From assembly GCA_002104905.1 (NCBI GenBank), contig MCFE01000339.1, positions 1-64,000 on the forward strand: a DNA stretch of 64,000 nucleotides, in the 5' to 3' direction. Positions 43,213-55,716 of this stretch are shown here, piece after piece; position 1 is the stretch's first letter, and every line of letters begins with the position of its first letter. The notes beneath the pieces were generated by a model. It had not been told where the DNA came from. It saw nothing but the letters and a program-made list of their open reading frames with translations, and made no database searches. Source of the stretch: Basidiobolus meristosporus CBS 931.73. Lineage: Eukaryota; Basidiobolomycota; Basidiobolomycetes; Basidiobolales; Basidiobolaceae. A program made the position numbers and the translations under genes.

Positions 43213-46130
43213 ATGGGCAAGACTACTTTGATTCAACACTGTAAGAGATGAGAAAAAGACCATGTTGCTATTGTTGTAAGCCTCTCAGCCATGAAGCACA
43301 CAGATAGCATAAGAAGTATTACAAGGATCATGGCTAGTGTCTTGCTACACAAGTCATATTTGACAATTCATCATTCACTACTGTAGTGATATTATCTTGC
43401 CAGCCATTTGATACTTCTATATTGGCACCTGGCCATCTTTGTCACCTTGCGCAAACTGAGTCAGGTGAGTTTGTGACACCTTTAGGCTCAACTCAGGCTT
43501 CCAAATATGACATGCAGAGTGATAGCTCTGACAAAGAAGGCTCACCAATGGATTGTGAGCCTATCTCCGCTAAGAACAGTACCATACATGAGCCCAGTCA
43601 AGTCCCAAAATGCAATGAGATAACACTTGTTGAAACAATTGCCAAGGATACTTTATGGAGCTAAGTGAGCCCAATAATCCATCTATTGGTGAATGATGAA
43701 GTGCTATGGCTAGAGAAGTGGTATGCTTCTACTAATATCAGTAATAGGGGCTTTGAGGATATATTACTACTTCTTGCCAAAATCATTCCAGGATACACTT
43801 TATCATGTGCATGGTACCAGTCAACAACCATCATGCAGCTAGCAACATATGACCCAGAGACTGTCCTGATTCCAGCATGTGTTAACAGTTGCAGGGCATT
43901 TACATCCAGAATTGCTACCATTGCGATGTGTCCCAACTGTCAGGAATCCACCACCATTGAGGGAAAACATTTTTGACCCTCTAGATATATTCTGGCTATA
44001 CCCTGTCTAAATAATCTCATGCAGTCCAACAAGTATTGCAAAGCTCTACAGTTCTGCACTCAGCATCAATCCAGCACAGAAATATCCAATATATTTGATG
44101 GCAAACATTGCAAACACCTAAGAAGCAAGGGCTACTCTGAAGGTATGTGTGGCCATGACTTTGCCTTGGTACTTGATGGGTTCTTATTAAATAAGCGCAC
44201 TAGCAGCAAATCCTGCTGGCCACTAACTCTCATTAACCTGAATATGCCACCTATCTTATGGTATCAGAGCAATAATCTGATGGGAGTCTCACTGGTATCT
44301 AGGCCTAAATCACTGTCCTACATGGATAGGTAACTGAATCCATTGCTGGATTAATCTTAGATGCTTTCCAACAGGATAACAATAAATGGCTGTCATGCAA
44401 AAGCGCATATTATTATCTGTATTGGAAATACCCCAGCCATCAGCAAGATAGCAAGTTTTTCCAGGCACAATAGATGGTATTGCTGTTCAATGTATGAGAT
44501 CCAGGGGATTTACTCCATAACTCACACACATTATTATTATCCTCATATCAACACTAAGAGCTTCATATTCCAACAGAGAGAACATACAGAGGTCAGCATA
44601 CAATTGCATCAAAGTTGGCAAGCTATAAGCCATTGGCTAGAATATGGAATCAATTAGGAACTGGAGATACTTAAGATAGAGGGTAACTGTTGGAGCAAAA
44701 GCTTACCACTGAGAGCAATGCATTTGCTTCTCAACAGTATCCCTATACTGATGACCAAGTTGTATATGAGGTGTTTCAAGCTAAATGAACCCTTTGAGAT
44801 ACCAGAGAAATTTGAAAGAATTGGCAAGATATTACAGAGTGTTCATAAGCATACACAGCAATACAAATGCAAAGACAGGATGAACTGGATTTGTATTTAT
44901 TCAGGAAGCATCCTGAAGCCATTCCTACCAAGAGTACATTAGAAGCATTGCAAGTTGTATGCAGATATTTTAGGAATACTTATCCAGAAGTGGATCACCA
45001 ATGCCAACTTGAAAAATATCCAGCTGTTGTGCAGCAAGTTTGTAACGGGATTTGAGCGGCTATTATACAAACATGAAGCTGAACATGTAGATCTCTGGCA
45101 CTACTATAACCATCCTCTACTCCATCTTGCTTGGTGTGTGCAGAATACTGGGCCTTGTCTCACCTTTTGGTAGTTTACTATGGAGTGAATGTGTGGGGAG
45201 ATAGGAAGCTATGTCATGATACAGATACTACTATATCCCAATCTCATATTATCTTCAAGTCTGCTATGGATGTGATGAGTTGGCACATTGAGGACAGCAA
45301 GGATGGGTTGAAAAATACTCAGGACAGATGGGCACATGAAGACACCTATGCCAATGGCATTAAGTTGCTAAGCAGCCCCAATGCATGGGTAATCAGTTAA
45401 ACAATGTAAAGTTGGGTTAGATGTAACAAACAACTAGTTTGTATTAGGAAAGCTCTACCAAGGTATGCCAGATTTCTCTTGGTCACAAGCCTACTTCTGC
45501 ACTATCAAGTGTGAAATTCACACAAACAAGAGTCATAGCATACCAATAAGGGATACTATTATCCAGCAGGGAGAAGGAATATATTGGCTGAATACCAAAG
45601 AGTTCTTTGAGGATATTCAGGAGGTATTCATGGCAGTAGTGTTGGCAACCCTGCATATGTTTGCAAGATGTATATGCTACCAGTAGTACAAGAGATATTG
45701 CCACTTTGCAAGTATCACACTAAAAAGCCAAAAATTTGTGGTGATACAAGTATGTCAATAGCAGCAGATATGCACATTTGTAGATGTTAGTGAGCAGGAG
45801 GCCATTGGTTTTTTGATTCAAGCAATATGTGGAATACCCAAGCTAGTAGTTGGTCAGCAAGTACAGAGGGGAGATTCTACAGTGGAAAACATAAATTGCA
45901 CAAGGGGAGGTAGAAAGAAAATACCACCAGGTAAGCTGCTACAGTTGCATTCTACAGAGATAGCTATAGGCTGCCATACTATTGTGATAATGCCATCAGA
46001 CACTTGCTGTGAGGCCATCAATATACCATCAAGTTTTTTCTGACATAAGGCAATTTGATGTACTGGCCAGTTAGATCCATTTAAAATAGTTGTAGAGTGC
46101 ATTAAGAGAGCAACAATGCCATGCAATTAT
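43213..46130 (+). pseudogene. Tnp2-type transposase, copy C, broken
   Basis: The start is equivalent to copy A (ATGGGCAAGACTACT at 43213) with an early stop. Later blocks: LAPGHLCHLAQTESGEFV (43424), IHLLVNDEVLWLEKW with a Cys pair near CPNC (43665-43976), the core FDGKHCKHLRSKGYSEGMCG and CWPLTLINLNMPP (44019-44333), and CIGNTPAISKIASFSRHNRW (44361-44657). The C-terminal region runs to about 46130 in several frames. The core blocks resemble Tnp2 of the En/Spm superfamily, whose transposase cuts and joins DNA at the element ends. Several stops and frameshifts make it inactive. Confidence 0.65.
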
Positions 46131-46314
46131 AGTTACATCACTGATGAAACCCCATTAAGTATTATAACTTTATTAGGCAGTAAAATAGCAATATACCATT
46201 ACAATCCCATCATAAAATTGTCAAGAGGATTGCCAGTTTCAAGCTGCTGGTATTATGACGGTCTCCAAATGGGATCCTGAGGTCTGATCTGGATTGGATC
46301 CACCAGTGGGACCA

Positions 46315-46331
46315 AATTATTTTTCATAGGG
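46315..46331 (+). repeat. Tnp2-side terminal inverted repeat of copy C
   Basis: AATTATTTTTCATAGGG ends at 46331, exactly where copy D sequence begins mid-gene. It equals, with one mismatch, the partner-side end of copy A at 3062-3078 read outward, so the two kinds of end are inverted repeats. Copy C therefore appears inserted into copy D. Confidence 0.55.
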
Positions 46332-46637
46332 CTTGCTTTGACATTCAGTGCAACAAGCAGGGCTAAATCCAACTAAGTCCATGTATACAGTGTGCCTACT
46401 GAGAGTAATAATGCAGACACCTCAGGTTCTTAGTCAAGTAAACAATTGAGAGTTTCTGCAAAGCTTCAAGCTGACCATAATGCTCAGGCAGATGAAAATG
46501 TAGCAAACGCAATACCTTTGGCTCAAGACCAGTAAGTGGTTGACACAACATTGCCACCACCCAAATTGGAAAGTTCAGGATGAATGGAATGCCTGGGAGA
46601 AATCAGGAAATATCCTAGAAACAGGATGAGAGGATAA
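46332..46637 (+). pseudogene. Partner gene, copy D/E, left piece
   Basis: Matches copy A from 783 to about 1140. It stops where the Harbinger-type element is inserted (GATGAGAGGATAA before TAGACTTG). The continuation is at 55717. Confidence 0.6.
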
Positions 46638-48367
46638 TAGACTTGTTCCATTGTGCCATGCCAGGGCATGTGGTGCAATCCATGGACTCTAAGAACAATC
46701 AGGTGCAATATTGTAGCTACTAGTAGGCAGGATTACTCTTGAGCAATTTTGCACCTTGTGGGATGATCTTGCACACTTTTACACAATCTGAAACAATGAT
46801 GTTGGCACAAATGATTGCACCCTCTTGTAATGTTTGATCATGTGTGCAACTGGATACTGCCATTATGGTAGGTAAAATCTGGTATTGGATATGTTTCTTT
46901 AATGTAAATGGAAATAAATGCAAATTACACTAAAAACTACACTGATACTTACCATTTTTGTTACCATCACTTCAATCAGAAGGTATCTCAGTGGTTAATT
47001 GGTCCAAAAGTATCCTGAAGCTGTCAGCCCCCAATTGGCTCTTTGATCAATACACAAGCTACCTGATTTGCCATCAAATATCCCATTTTGCCCATTAAGC
47101 AAGTAAATCCCAGATCCTAGTGATTGGACAAGGTGTACAGCTAGCATGTGATCAATTGTATGGGTGCAAATCAGATCAAATAGCTGCACTGGTGCCACAG
47201 AAGATGTATACATATGCAGGGTGTTTATTTATAGGGGTCCTGTCTCAAATGTGAGACAACCTTGATATTGCAGATATCAAAAATTTAGTGATCACTGATT
47301 TGCAATATCTTGATGTGGATTGCAAAAAAAAAGCGTTGTTTGGATCATTACAAGTAATAGCTATTCAATGCAATTGCATCATCTTCTCCTAGGCTTTTTT
47401 CTCACAGGTATTACTACTGAAGCACTTGGTAGTGATTCACTTTGCACACCTAAACTATTTTCTTGTTGACTATCCTCTTGGCTACTTGTGTATTTGTAGT
47501 CAGCATTTTGCCTCCCAGTTGATGAGTGCAATGCTGCAGCTTGGCAACGCTGAATTGCTCCAGATGATGCAGCTGAGCCCACCTGCAGTGCTATGCGCTA
47601 ACATGTTCTTTTACTTGCCAAAGGCTCTGGTGGTGGAGGCACTTCATGTGGGTTATCATCAGTCAGTTTGCCGAAAGAAACTTGCTGATGGTCCAGTGTA
47701 ATGGCATGCACAGATGCAACTTGATGCGCTGGCATGGCCCTTGGCTGAGTTTGATGTGATGCCACTTGTTGATGTGACTTGGCCTGCTCCAATGGACTTG
47801 TGCCTTTTTGAGCAGTTTGGCAGGTTCTGGTGGTTTTGCTCTGAAGCATGTGCATTGACACAATACATGTGGAGTCAATGCAGGGCGCTCTTGTGAAGGG
47901 TATTGGCATAGTTTGGACTGACATATACCAGCGTGCCGAAGTTGCAAGGGATAGTAAGGAATCCAGCAAGGTGTGCTGGTGCAATCTAGACAATGTTGTT
48001 TTGTGATCTGCCGCTTGAATGTTTAAGTTAGATCAGTTTTTAGTCAAATCAATTAGTATGTGTTTAGGTAATCAATATATCAGTATTGTCTATGAAATCA
48101 TTAGCATTAGTCAGCAAATGAATCAGCAGATCCTTATCAGACAGAAATAGATATATTAAGTAGGATCTTATTGGGTGATGATGATGCAATTAAATGAGTC
48201 ATCCACCACAACCTACATTAGGAAATACAATTAGTCAGCAATTGATTTGGCAAAATGTATATAAGGAGCTGCTGGAACTTCAATAAAAATCAGCTCAAGT
48301 TTTAGTAAATAAAATACTAGCTAAACTCCCTATCCCTCTACAACTCTTATACCAAGACTTGTAACAT

Positions 48368-48380
48368 TGGTAGCAGCAAT
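48368..48380 (+). other. Gypsy-1 primer binding site
   Basis: TGGTAGCAGCAAT one base after the LTR is complementary to a tRNA 3' end ...GCTGCTACCA. An A1-U72 end (tRNA ending GCTACCA) is typical of eukaryotic initiator tRNA-Met, so that tRNA is a plausible but unproven primer. Confidence 0.55.
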
Positions 48381-48424
48381 AACCAGAAACCTCCCTCCTG
48401 AACAAAGAAGAAACCACCCTCAAG

Positions 48425-51400
48425 ATGTTAGACAATCAAGAATGGAAGAATGCCATGCAGCAAATTCTGGCTCAACAGCAACAGTTACTCCAGATCCTCA
48501 GCCAACAGCAAAATGGAATGACTACCATGGCTCAGAGCCAGCAAAGTCCTGTTAAGAGCAACTTTAGTGTGAAGGTCAACCGGTACCATGGCAGAGTCAA
48601 TAAAAACCTGGCAACTTGGCTCTTTCAAATTGAAGAAGCTTTTAAAGCTAAAGGAATTGCTCCAGAAAGCAAGTTACATTATGCAGCTTCTTACCTGGCA
48701 GATGCAGCATTACAGTGGTACCACAGCAAGATCAGGTCAGCCACTATGATGGGATGCTCTACAATCTCTACCTGGGATGAGTTTGTGTTGGAAATTCAGG
48801 ATGCTTTTGAACCTCCACACCAGCAGACACTATCAAGAAGGAAGTTGAAGACACTCAGACAGAAAGGAATGGTTCAAGAAAACATCTATGAGTACAGATG
48901 TCTACTTGGACAAGTTAAAGAAATGGACCCCCAGGATCAAGTTGAATACTTTATTGATGGGTTGAAAGAAAGAACTCGCAAGGAAGTGAATTATTGAAGA
49001 CCTCAGACTATTAAAGAAGCCATCAAGATTGCCATTGACTATGACTCAGCTATATTTGGAGTTGGGAAGCCTACAGCGACTAGTCAGAAAGGCTACAATC
49101 ATTATGAAAGAAGACAGTCAGAAGCAGTACTAATGGAAACAGCCACTATGCAGAAGAATCCTATCTCAGAAGAATGTAAGAAGAAAGGACTTTGCTTCAA
49201 TTGCCACCAGCAAGGACATATTGCAAAGTACTGCCCTCAGAGAAGAAATGGACACCAGCCATCAAGAACCTTTAACCGCATTGAGGCCATGGAGCATAGT
49301 AACATGGGGGATGTACTTGAAGAAGACTCAGAACTCATCTTCCACATGACAGAAGAATACCTATCCCAGATGACCTCAAACTCAGGAAAGCTATTATACT
49401 TGAATGGAGTAATCAATGGAGTACCTGCCAAGATCAGGATTGACTCAGGATCATTGCATGAGTACATGTCAGAGCAATTTGCTCTGAAAGCTCGAATCAA
49501 CTCAGAACCTACCCAATCAACTTCAGTCTCAACAGCTGATGGGAACTCTCACATAATCAATTGTATTACTCAGCCAGTAAGAATGAAGATCAATGACTAT
49601 GAAGAAGACCTACAGGGTTATATATTTGGGAACTGCAAGTTTGACCTTGTAATTGGAAAAACTTGGCTATTTTGTTGTAATCCATCAATCAACTGGAGAA
49701 ATCATGCTACTCAGATCCAAAAAGACAACAAGACCTATGAGCTATTACCTGCCTGGCTGGATTTCAACTTGGTCAATTCCAGTATGTGTGAGATAGGTGA
49801 ACTTAGCAAGACCCAGTTCTGTAGAGCGCTTAGAAAAGGTACCCAGATGTTCCTCATGGCAGTATTACAGGAGGATTCCGTTACCCCAGCACCCCAGCAG
49901 GTCCAGACTCTCTTGAAGAAATATTCAGACATGTTTCCAGAGGAGCTTGTAAGCTTACCACCAGTCAGAGATGTGGATCATGCCATTGACACAGGAGATA
50001 GCCCTCCAGTGAGCAAGACACCTTACAGAATGAGTCCATTGGAATTGGAGGAAATGAAGAGACAAATTGATCAGCTATTGGAGCAAGGATACATCAGACC
50101 CAGCAGGTCACCTTGGGGAGCACCAGTGCTTTGTGTGAAAAAGAAGGATGGAACACTTGGGATGTGCATTGACTACAGAGCCCTGAACTCAGTTACCGTC
50201 AAGAATAAGTACCCCATAACTTGGATTGATGAGCTCCTGGACCAACTTAATGGAGCCACTATTTTCAGCAAGATTGACCTCATGTCAGGATACAACCAGA
50301 TTAGGGTGAAGCCAGAAGACATCCCTAAGACAGCATTCAGGACCAGATATGGACATTACAAGTACTTAGTCATGAGTTTTGGCCTCACCAATGCCCCTGC
50401 AACTTTCATGACCCTGATGCAGACTGTCTTCCAGGAGTACTTAGACAAGTTTGTCATAATCTACCTAGATGATATACTGATATACTCCAAGACAGAAGAG
50501 GATCACTTGGCGCACAGTGAAAAGGTCTTGATGAAGCTAAGAGAGAACAAGCTTTATGGCAAGCTACCCCAGTGTGAATTCTTCAAGGAACACATTGAAT
50601 ATCTGGGACACATAGTAACTAGCCCAGGAGTAACCTTAGACCCCAAGAAGGTGGAAGTGATCAAGAATCTGAAGCAGCCCCATAGCATATCAGAGCTCAG
50701 ATCATTCCTTGGAATGGTTTCCTATTATTAGAGATTTGTCAAGTTGTTTTCAAGTATTGCAGCCCCTTTAACTGATATCCTCACAAAAGACAATACCTAC
50801 AAGTGGGACATAGTTTGTGAGACTGCCTTCCAGACGCTCATGAATGAGCTTGCTAAGCTGCCAAGCTTAAGAATATCAGACTTTAGAAAAGAGTTCACTC
50901 TCTGCACAGATGCTTCAGATTATGCAATTGGTGGAGTGCTGAGTAAAGAACACAAGGAAGAGGACTACCATGTTGCCTTTGAATCCAAGAAACTGAACTC
51001 AGCAGAACAAAACTATCCAGTCCATGAGAAGGAGATGCTTGCCACAATACACTGTTTGAGGACATGGAGATGCTATATTGAAGGAGTCAAATGCCCTGTG
51101 AAGACTGATCATGCCTCCCTCAAGTATATACTTACTCAGAAGGTACTCTCTAGAAGAATGACAAGATGGAGTGAATACATTCAGCAATTTGACCTGGAGA
51201 TTGTCTACTGCCCTGGAAAAAACAACACGGTTGCTGATGCCTTATCAAGATTAGATCAAGTTGCACAACTCAACTTGGTGCATGAATCAGATTGGCCTAG
51301 CCTATTACCAAAGTACTGGAGGACCAATTCATTCCTAATGAGGTCGATGAAGATGTCAAGAAGATAATCCGTGATGAAGCCAGCAAATTTGTAGTACAGG

Positions 51401-53293
51401 ATGAAACACTCTACCAGATTGTTGATGGAAGCTCTATTGCCTATTGCCCTTATGTTTCTTGCCTGGATTTAATAGACTTGTTCCGTTGGATAGTGCCACA
51501 TTGAGCCATGAGTGCCAAATGATGCCATAGTGTGCAGAGAGGTCAAGTGAGCCTATACTTGGCCACAGAGTGTGAAACATAGCTCTGCTTCCTCATGTAA
51601 AGCAGTCCCTGTGTTTCACCCATTGCGCAGGAGAAAATCCATTTTTTGACCTTTTTTTGTGGATCAATGTAGCTCAGGATGTGTAAGAGCACAGGAGAAC
51701 TGAAGATATGCATCTGGTACTCAATACCCATGGCACTCTGAATCTAGCTCCTGTAGCTTGTATCATGTCACAAAAATGAATGGCACTATCTTGGTCCACT
51801 GGCACTATCTGGCACTATAAGTGCTTTGTATAGATCTTACTTTAGGGCTAATATTTAAATATAGTGCCAGATAATACCGGTGGACCAAGATAGTGCCATT
51901 CATTTTTGTGACATGATACAAGCTACAGGAGCTAGATTCAGAGTGCCATGGGTATTGAGTACCAGATGCATATCTTCAGCTCTCCTGTGCTCTTACACAT
52001 CCTGAGCTACATTGATTCACAAAAAAAGTTCAAAAAATGGATTTTCTCCAACACAATGGGTGAAACACAGGGGCTGCTTTGCATGAAGATGTGGAGCTGT
52101 GTTTCACACTCTGTGGCCAGGTAGAGGCTCAATTGGCCTCTCTGGCACACTATGGCATCATTTGGCACTCATGGCTCAATGTGGCACTATCCAACGGAAC
52201 AAGTCTAATACATAAGCTACACAATGGATATGGACACCTTGGAGTTGAAGGAACCTATAGTCTTGTGAAAGCCGGAGCATGGTGGCACAGAATAAAACAA
52301 GACATTGAGAAGCAAGTGAAAACATGCCCAAATTGCTAAATCAACCAAAGCCATTCACAGGGAATTGCCAAACTCTTTCCCTTGGAGCCTGTAAGACCAT
52401 TTGAAAGATGGGGAATTGACTTTATTGGAAGACTGCCAACTACCAGGAAATGCAACCATTGAATCCTAGTAGCAATTGACCATGCCAATAAATGGCCAGT
52501 TACTAAAGCTGTACCAATAGCCAGTGAACAAGAAGTTGCAAGTTTCATTTACCATGAGATCCTAAAGAAGTTTGGATGCCCTGTGGAGATCTTATTGGAT
52601 AGCGGAGCAGACTTTATGGCAAAGACATTAGAGGCTTACCTGGAAATGCAGCAGATCAGACACTTGAAAACCTTGGCATATTGCCCCAGAACTAATGGAG
52701 TCATTGAGCGGTTTAATGGATTATTTAGAAAAATGCTGATCAAGTATGCAAATGGAGTTGTCAGTAGTTGGGATGAGTATATATACCAAGCACTCTTTGC
52801 ATGCAGAGTCAGAGTACACAACACCACCCTAAAATCACCATTTTACTTAGTTTATGGATGTGAACCAAGGATTCCAGGATATCTCACACAACAAAAGCTT
52901 ACAGACACCTTAGAAGATGAACTCAGTCAGCCAAGTAGACACCAGCAACTGGAACAAAGAAGTCAAGAGGCACAGACCAAAGTATCTCAAAGTGCAGAAA
53001 AGATGAAGCAGAGATTTGATAAGACTATAACACCAGAAGCATTGACAGTTGGGAACTTTGTATTGCTAAGAAACAACACTTGGAAGAAGTTTGAGCCACA
53101 ATGGACAGGAAAATTCAAGATCATCAGAGAATGTCCATTTGCAACTGACCAACTGGTGGACAAACAAGGCAATATCCGGGAAGACTTAGTGCATAGGGAC
53201 AGACTCAAGCTTGCGAGACTTGCTGATAATACTGAACCATCAAGATATTGGTATCACAAGAAAAGAGATTCAGGCAAACCCTCTCAACTTTAG
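48425..53293 (+). pseudogene. Gypsy-1 gag-pol polyprotein, lightly damaged
   Basis: One frame throughout. Gag 48425-~49130 (GRVNKNLATWLFQIEEAFKA; TGA at 48995); zinc knuckle CFNCHQQGHIAKYC (~49195); aspartic protease IRIDSGSLHEYM (~49435); RT with CIDYRALNSVTVKNKYP, FSKIDLMSGYNQIRV and IIYLDDILIYS (50167-50500); TAG at 50729; RNase H (LCTDASDYAIGG ... TDHASLKYILTQ, 50744-51300). A one-base loss follows near 51311. After the foldback insertion, the integrase zinc region (52079-52339), core DSGADFMAK and NGVIERFNG, and the C-terminal part run to a stop at 53291. No chromodomain is evident. Lesions: two stops, one base deletion, a TAA at 52337 and a TGA at 52460. Confidence 0.88.
51474..52206. 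mobile_element. Foldback element: 733-bp near-complete palindrome
   Basis: The left arm (from AGACTTGTTCCGTTGGATAG) and right arm are inverted copies over about 340 bp each, with a spacer of some 50 bp near 51840. Flanking AAT triplets (51471-51473, 52207-52209) may be the target duplication; TA is also possible. It lies in the Gypsy-1 integrase region. No gene is inside; a short frame seen in each arm is repeated in the other foldback copies and is probably incidental. Ends match the Harbinger-type element. Confidence 0.85.
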
Positions 53294-54539
53294 TAGGGGA
53301 GAATGTTATGATCTGCCGCTTGAATGTTTAAGTTAGATCAGTTTTTAGTCAGATTAATTAGTATATGTTTAGGTTATCATTATATCAGTATTATCTATGA
53401 AATCAGTGGCATTAGTCAGCAAATGAATCAGCAGATCCTTATCAGACAGAAATAGATATATTAAGTAGGATCTTATTGGGTGATGATGATGCAATCAAAT
53501 GAGTCATCCACCACAACCTACATTAGGAAATACAATTAGTCAGCAATTGATCTGGCAAAATGTATATAAGGAGCTGCTGGAACCTCAATAAAAATCTGTC
53601 CAAGTTTTAGTGAATACAATACTAGCTAAACTCCCTATTCCTCTACAACTCTTATACCAAGACTTGTAACAGTTGCTTGTGGTCTGTATTCTTCCTCTTG
53701 AAGCTCACCTCCTGATTCCTCAAGGTATTCACTTACCCTCTGTCTAATACTTTGGAAGTGTTGCCTGGATGAGTCCTGAATATATTGCTCTCAGAAGTCA
53801 CTTAGTTCTACTAATACATCACATAATACATTAGTGATTTGAGGCCAAAACTCATTCAAAATCTCTTTGGTCCCTAAAGTCAAGGCACGAACAGACATGT
53901 CCGGCCCATTCTGGGCAAATTGCACGCAAAATTGTTACTGCACTGCTTCCTCATTAATTCCCCTCACTCTCAGCTGATTCTGGATTTCAATACTTATCTT
54001 GTTATATGTCTTCTTACATACATCTGCTGGCATCTTGATGTAGACCTCATGCCACAGCTTTCTACTCAGGTTCTTCCATCTCTGTTGATTCTCCAAGGTA
54101 TCTAGTTCTGCTAGATTAATGAGTAGTGCCCAAATATCTGTATGAGGGCTCATCATAGACACTTGGGCCATACTGAAATCTTTTAGCAAGAACTCACTCA
54201 GATCCAGCATTGCCTTTTCTGGACCACACCATGCTTGTGAGCTGGGGGATGGGTTTTGCCTGGGTTGAACTAAAGATGAGTTGAGATGTGGTATAGGGAC
54301 CATAGGGATGGATTTGGATACTTATACAGTGGTGTATTGGCAACAGCCTGCTCTTATATAAAATATATATGAAAACTAATGTGATTGTTGAATTTTCCAT
54401 GTATAGTGCATGATGCATCTCTGATTGCATTGACACAGATCAAATCACATCAATTGCAGACTTCTTATTTGATTACAGACTTGTGAGTAAAACATCAGTA
54501 AAAATACCCAGTCATTGTTTGAGGATGATCTTTGCATCA

Positions 54540-55591
54540 TAATGATGGGATACATGGCAATTGATGGAGATTTAATCATAATGCATGGAAAATCAGATAA
54601 ATAAAGCTAATTGTGCCAAATCTTTTCAAATCACCTTGGCCTAATCCTCCACCTATTTCAATAAGACTTACTCATCTGAGTGGTCTTTTCTCATCAATCC
54701 CATCACCACCACTGGATTTCATTTTGACACTCTAGAGGAGATCTATACCAAGTACTGTGGTCCATCTACCCCAATCTACTCAAGGAGATCCCTTGTTAAG
54801 CTTCTCTGCTATTACAAGAACTATGCCCTACAAGGTTTCATTCCACCATCCATAGCAACAAAGGACCTAGAAGCTTTCATTCCCAGCTGACAGCAATGGA
54901 GAACCACCTTGCAGAGGGTATGAATGACTTAGAGCAAGCTTGGAGTACTAGGTTCAGAAGCTCCAATAGACTTCCATATCCCAGAGTGTTCAGCAATAGG
55001 TTCTGTATAAGGAGTATTTTGGATACTTTCCCAGTCAGAATTTACAGACCTTCTAGAGGGCAGAGGCACTTTTATTCTGGCAAGTAGAAGGCACACTATG
55101 TGAAGCTTCAAGCACTGTCTGACATTGATGTTGGCATCAGTTGGTTTAGTGGGCCATTTGCTGGAAGTAGGCATGACTAAGCACTCTGGGTAGAAAATCA
55201 TTCAGAATTCAGTAGAGGGGAGAAATGTATGGCAGTCTTAGCTCATATGGGAGAGGATTGTCAGAGATTAGAATGTATTACAGCTTTTAGGAAGCCAAGG
55301 AATGATGTGCTTAGCAGGAAGCAGAAGCTCAACAATAAGATATTTAATCATTTCAGAGTGAGGGTAGAGCATACATTTAGATATCTGAGGATACTCAGCA
55401 TATTGGCAGATAAATACAGAGGAAAGTCACATATAGGAGAAAGCAGCAGAATAGGTAAAATAGCTAAGATGCTTATCAATGCACAGTATATTCATACAAG
55501 AAGACATCCACTGAGAGAATTGTGTCTGGAGCATTATGAAGAGCAAATAAAGCAAGGAAAGCACTACTCTGAGCAACATAAGATTGGGTAA
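54540..55591 (+). pseudogene. PIF/Harbinger-type DDE transposase relic
   Basis: Broken frames carry RPSRGQRHFYSGK, then after a stop AHYVKLQALSDIDVGISW and SGPFAGSRHD (the second catalytic Asp). 55229-55591 holds LNNKIFNHFRVRVEHTFRYL, with the catalytic Glu in VEHTF, as in the DDE_Tnp_4 / IS5-Harbinger family. The first Asp is not seen: VRIYRPS stands where VDGT is usual. The upstream part (54540-54900) is full of stops. Confidence 0.75.
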
Positions 55592-55716
55592 AATTACCAG
55601 TAACTATATCCCACCACTAGCATTATGGTAGAAGTTATAGTGCCAGATTGTGCCAGATTGATCTGGCACTATAAACAGGCTGGCACTATGTGGCACTATC
55701 CAATGGAACAAGTCTA

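Larger units (their letters stand above)
47999..53671 (+). mobile_element. Gypsy-1 retrotransposon with both LTRs and target duplication
   Basis: LTRs are 47999-48366 and 53304-53671, both 368 bp, ending TTGTAACA; the 5' copy begins TT instead of TG. The LTRs differ at about ten positions in the first 110 bp, so the insertion is not recent. The target duplication is GTTG (47995-47998, 53672-53675). The primer site TGGTAGCAGCAAT begins at 48368 and the purine tract AGTAGGGGAGAA ends at 53303. Internal gag-pol is one frame apart from a few lesions and the foldback insertion at 51474. Confidence 0.92.
47379..54303 (-). pseudogene. Harbinger accessory protein, split by Gypsy insertion, otherwise in one frame
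   Basis: Coding pieces are 54303-53672 and 47998-47379. Removing the Gypsy element and one GTTG duplication joins them in phase (ATL|SRLHQHTLLD). The joined frame is ~415 codons with three in-frame stops (TAA at ~53935, TGA, and TAG at 47598) and no frameshift. Residues ~50-115 (DIWALLINLAELDTLENQQR, WKNLSRKLWHEV) are helical and Trp-rich, like the Myb/SANT-type partner of PIF/Harbinger transposases, but I cannot confirm the family. The C-terminus VRKKPRRR looks like a nuclear signal. Such partners help transposase enter the nucleus and bind DNA. Confidence 0.5.
46638..55716. mobile_element. PIF/Harbinger-type element, split by a Gypsy element
   Basis: The ends are TAGACTTGTTCCATTG (left) and its inverse (right). 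The flanks join copy D and copy E sequence that is contiguous in copy A near 1137-1145. It carries a minus-strand accessory gene (54303 to 47379) and a plus-strand DDE transposase relic (54540-55591), divergent from one another as is usual for two-gene PIF/Harbinger elements. Target duplication is unclear (3 bp or TA). Confidence 0.6.
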
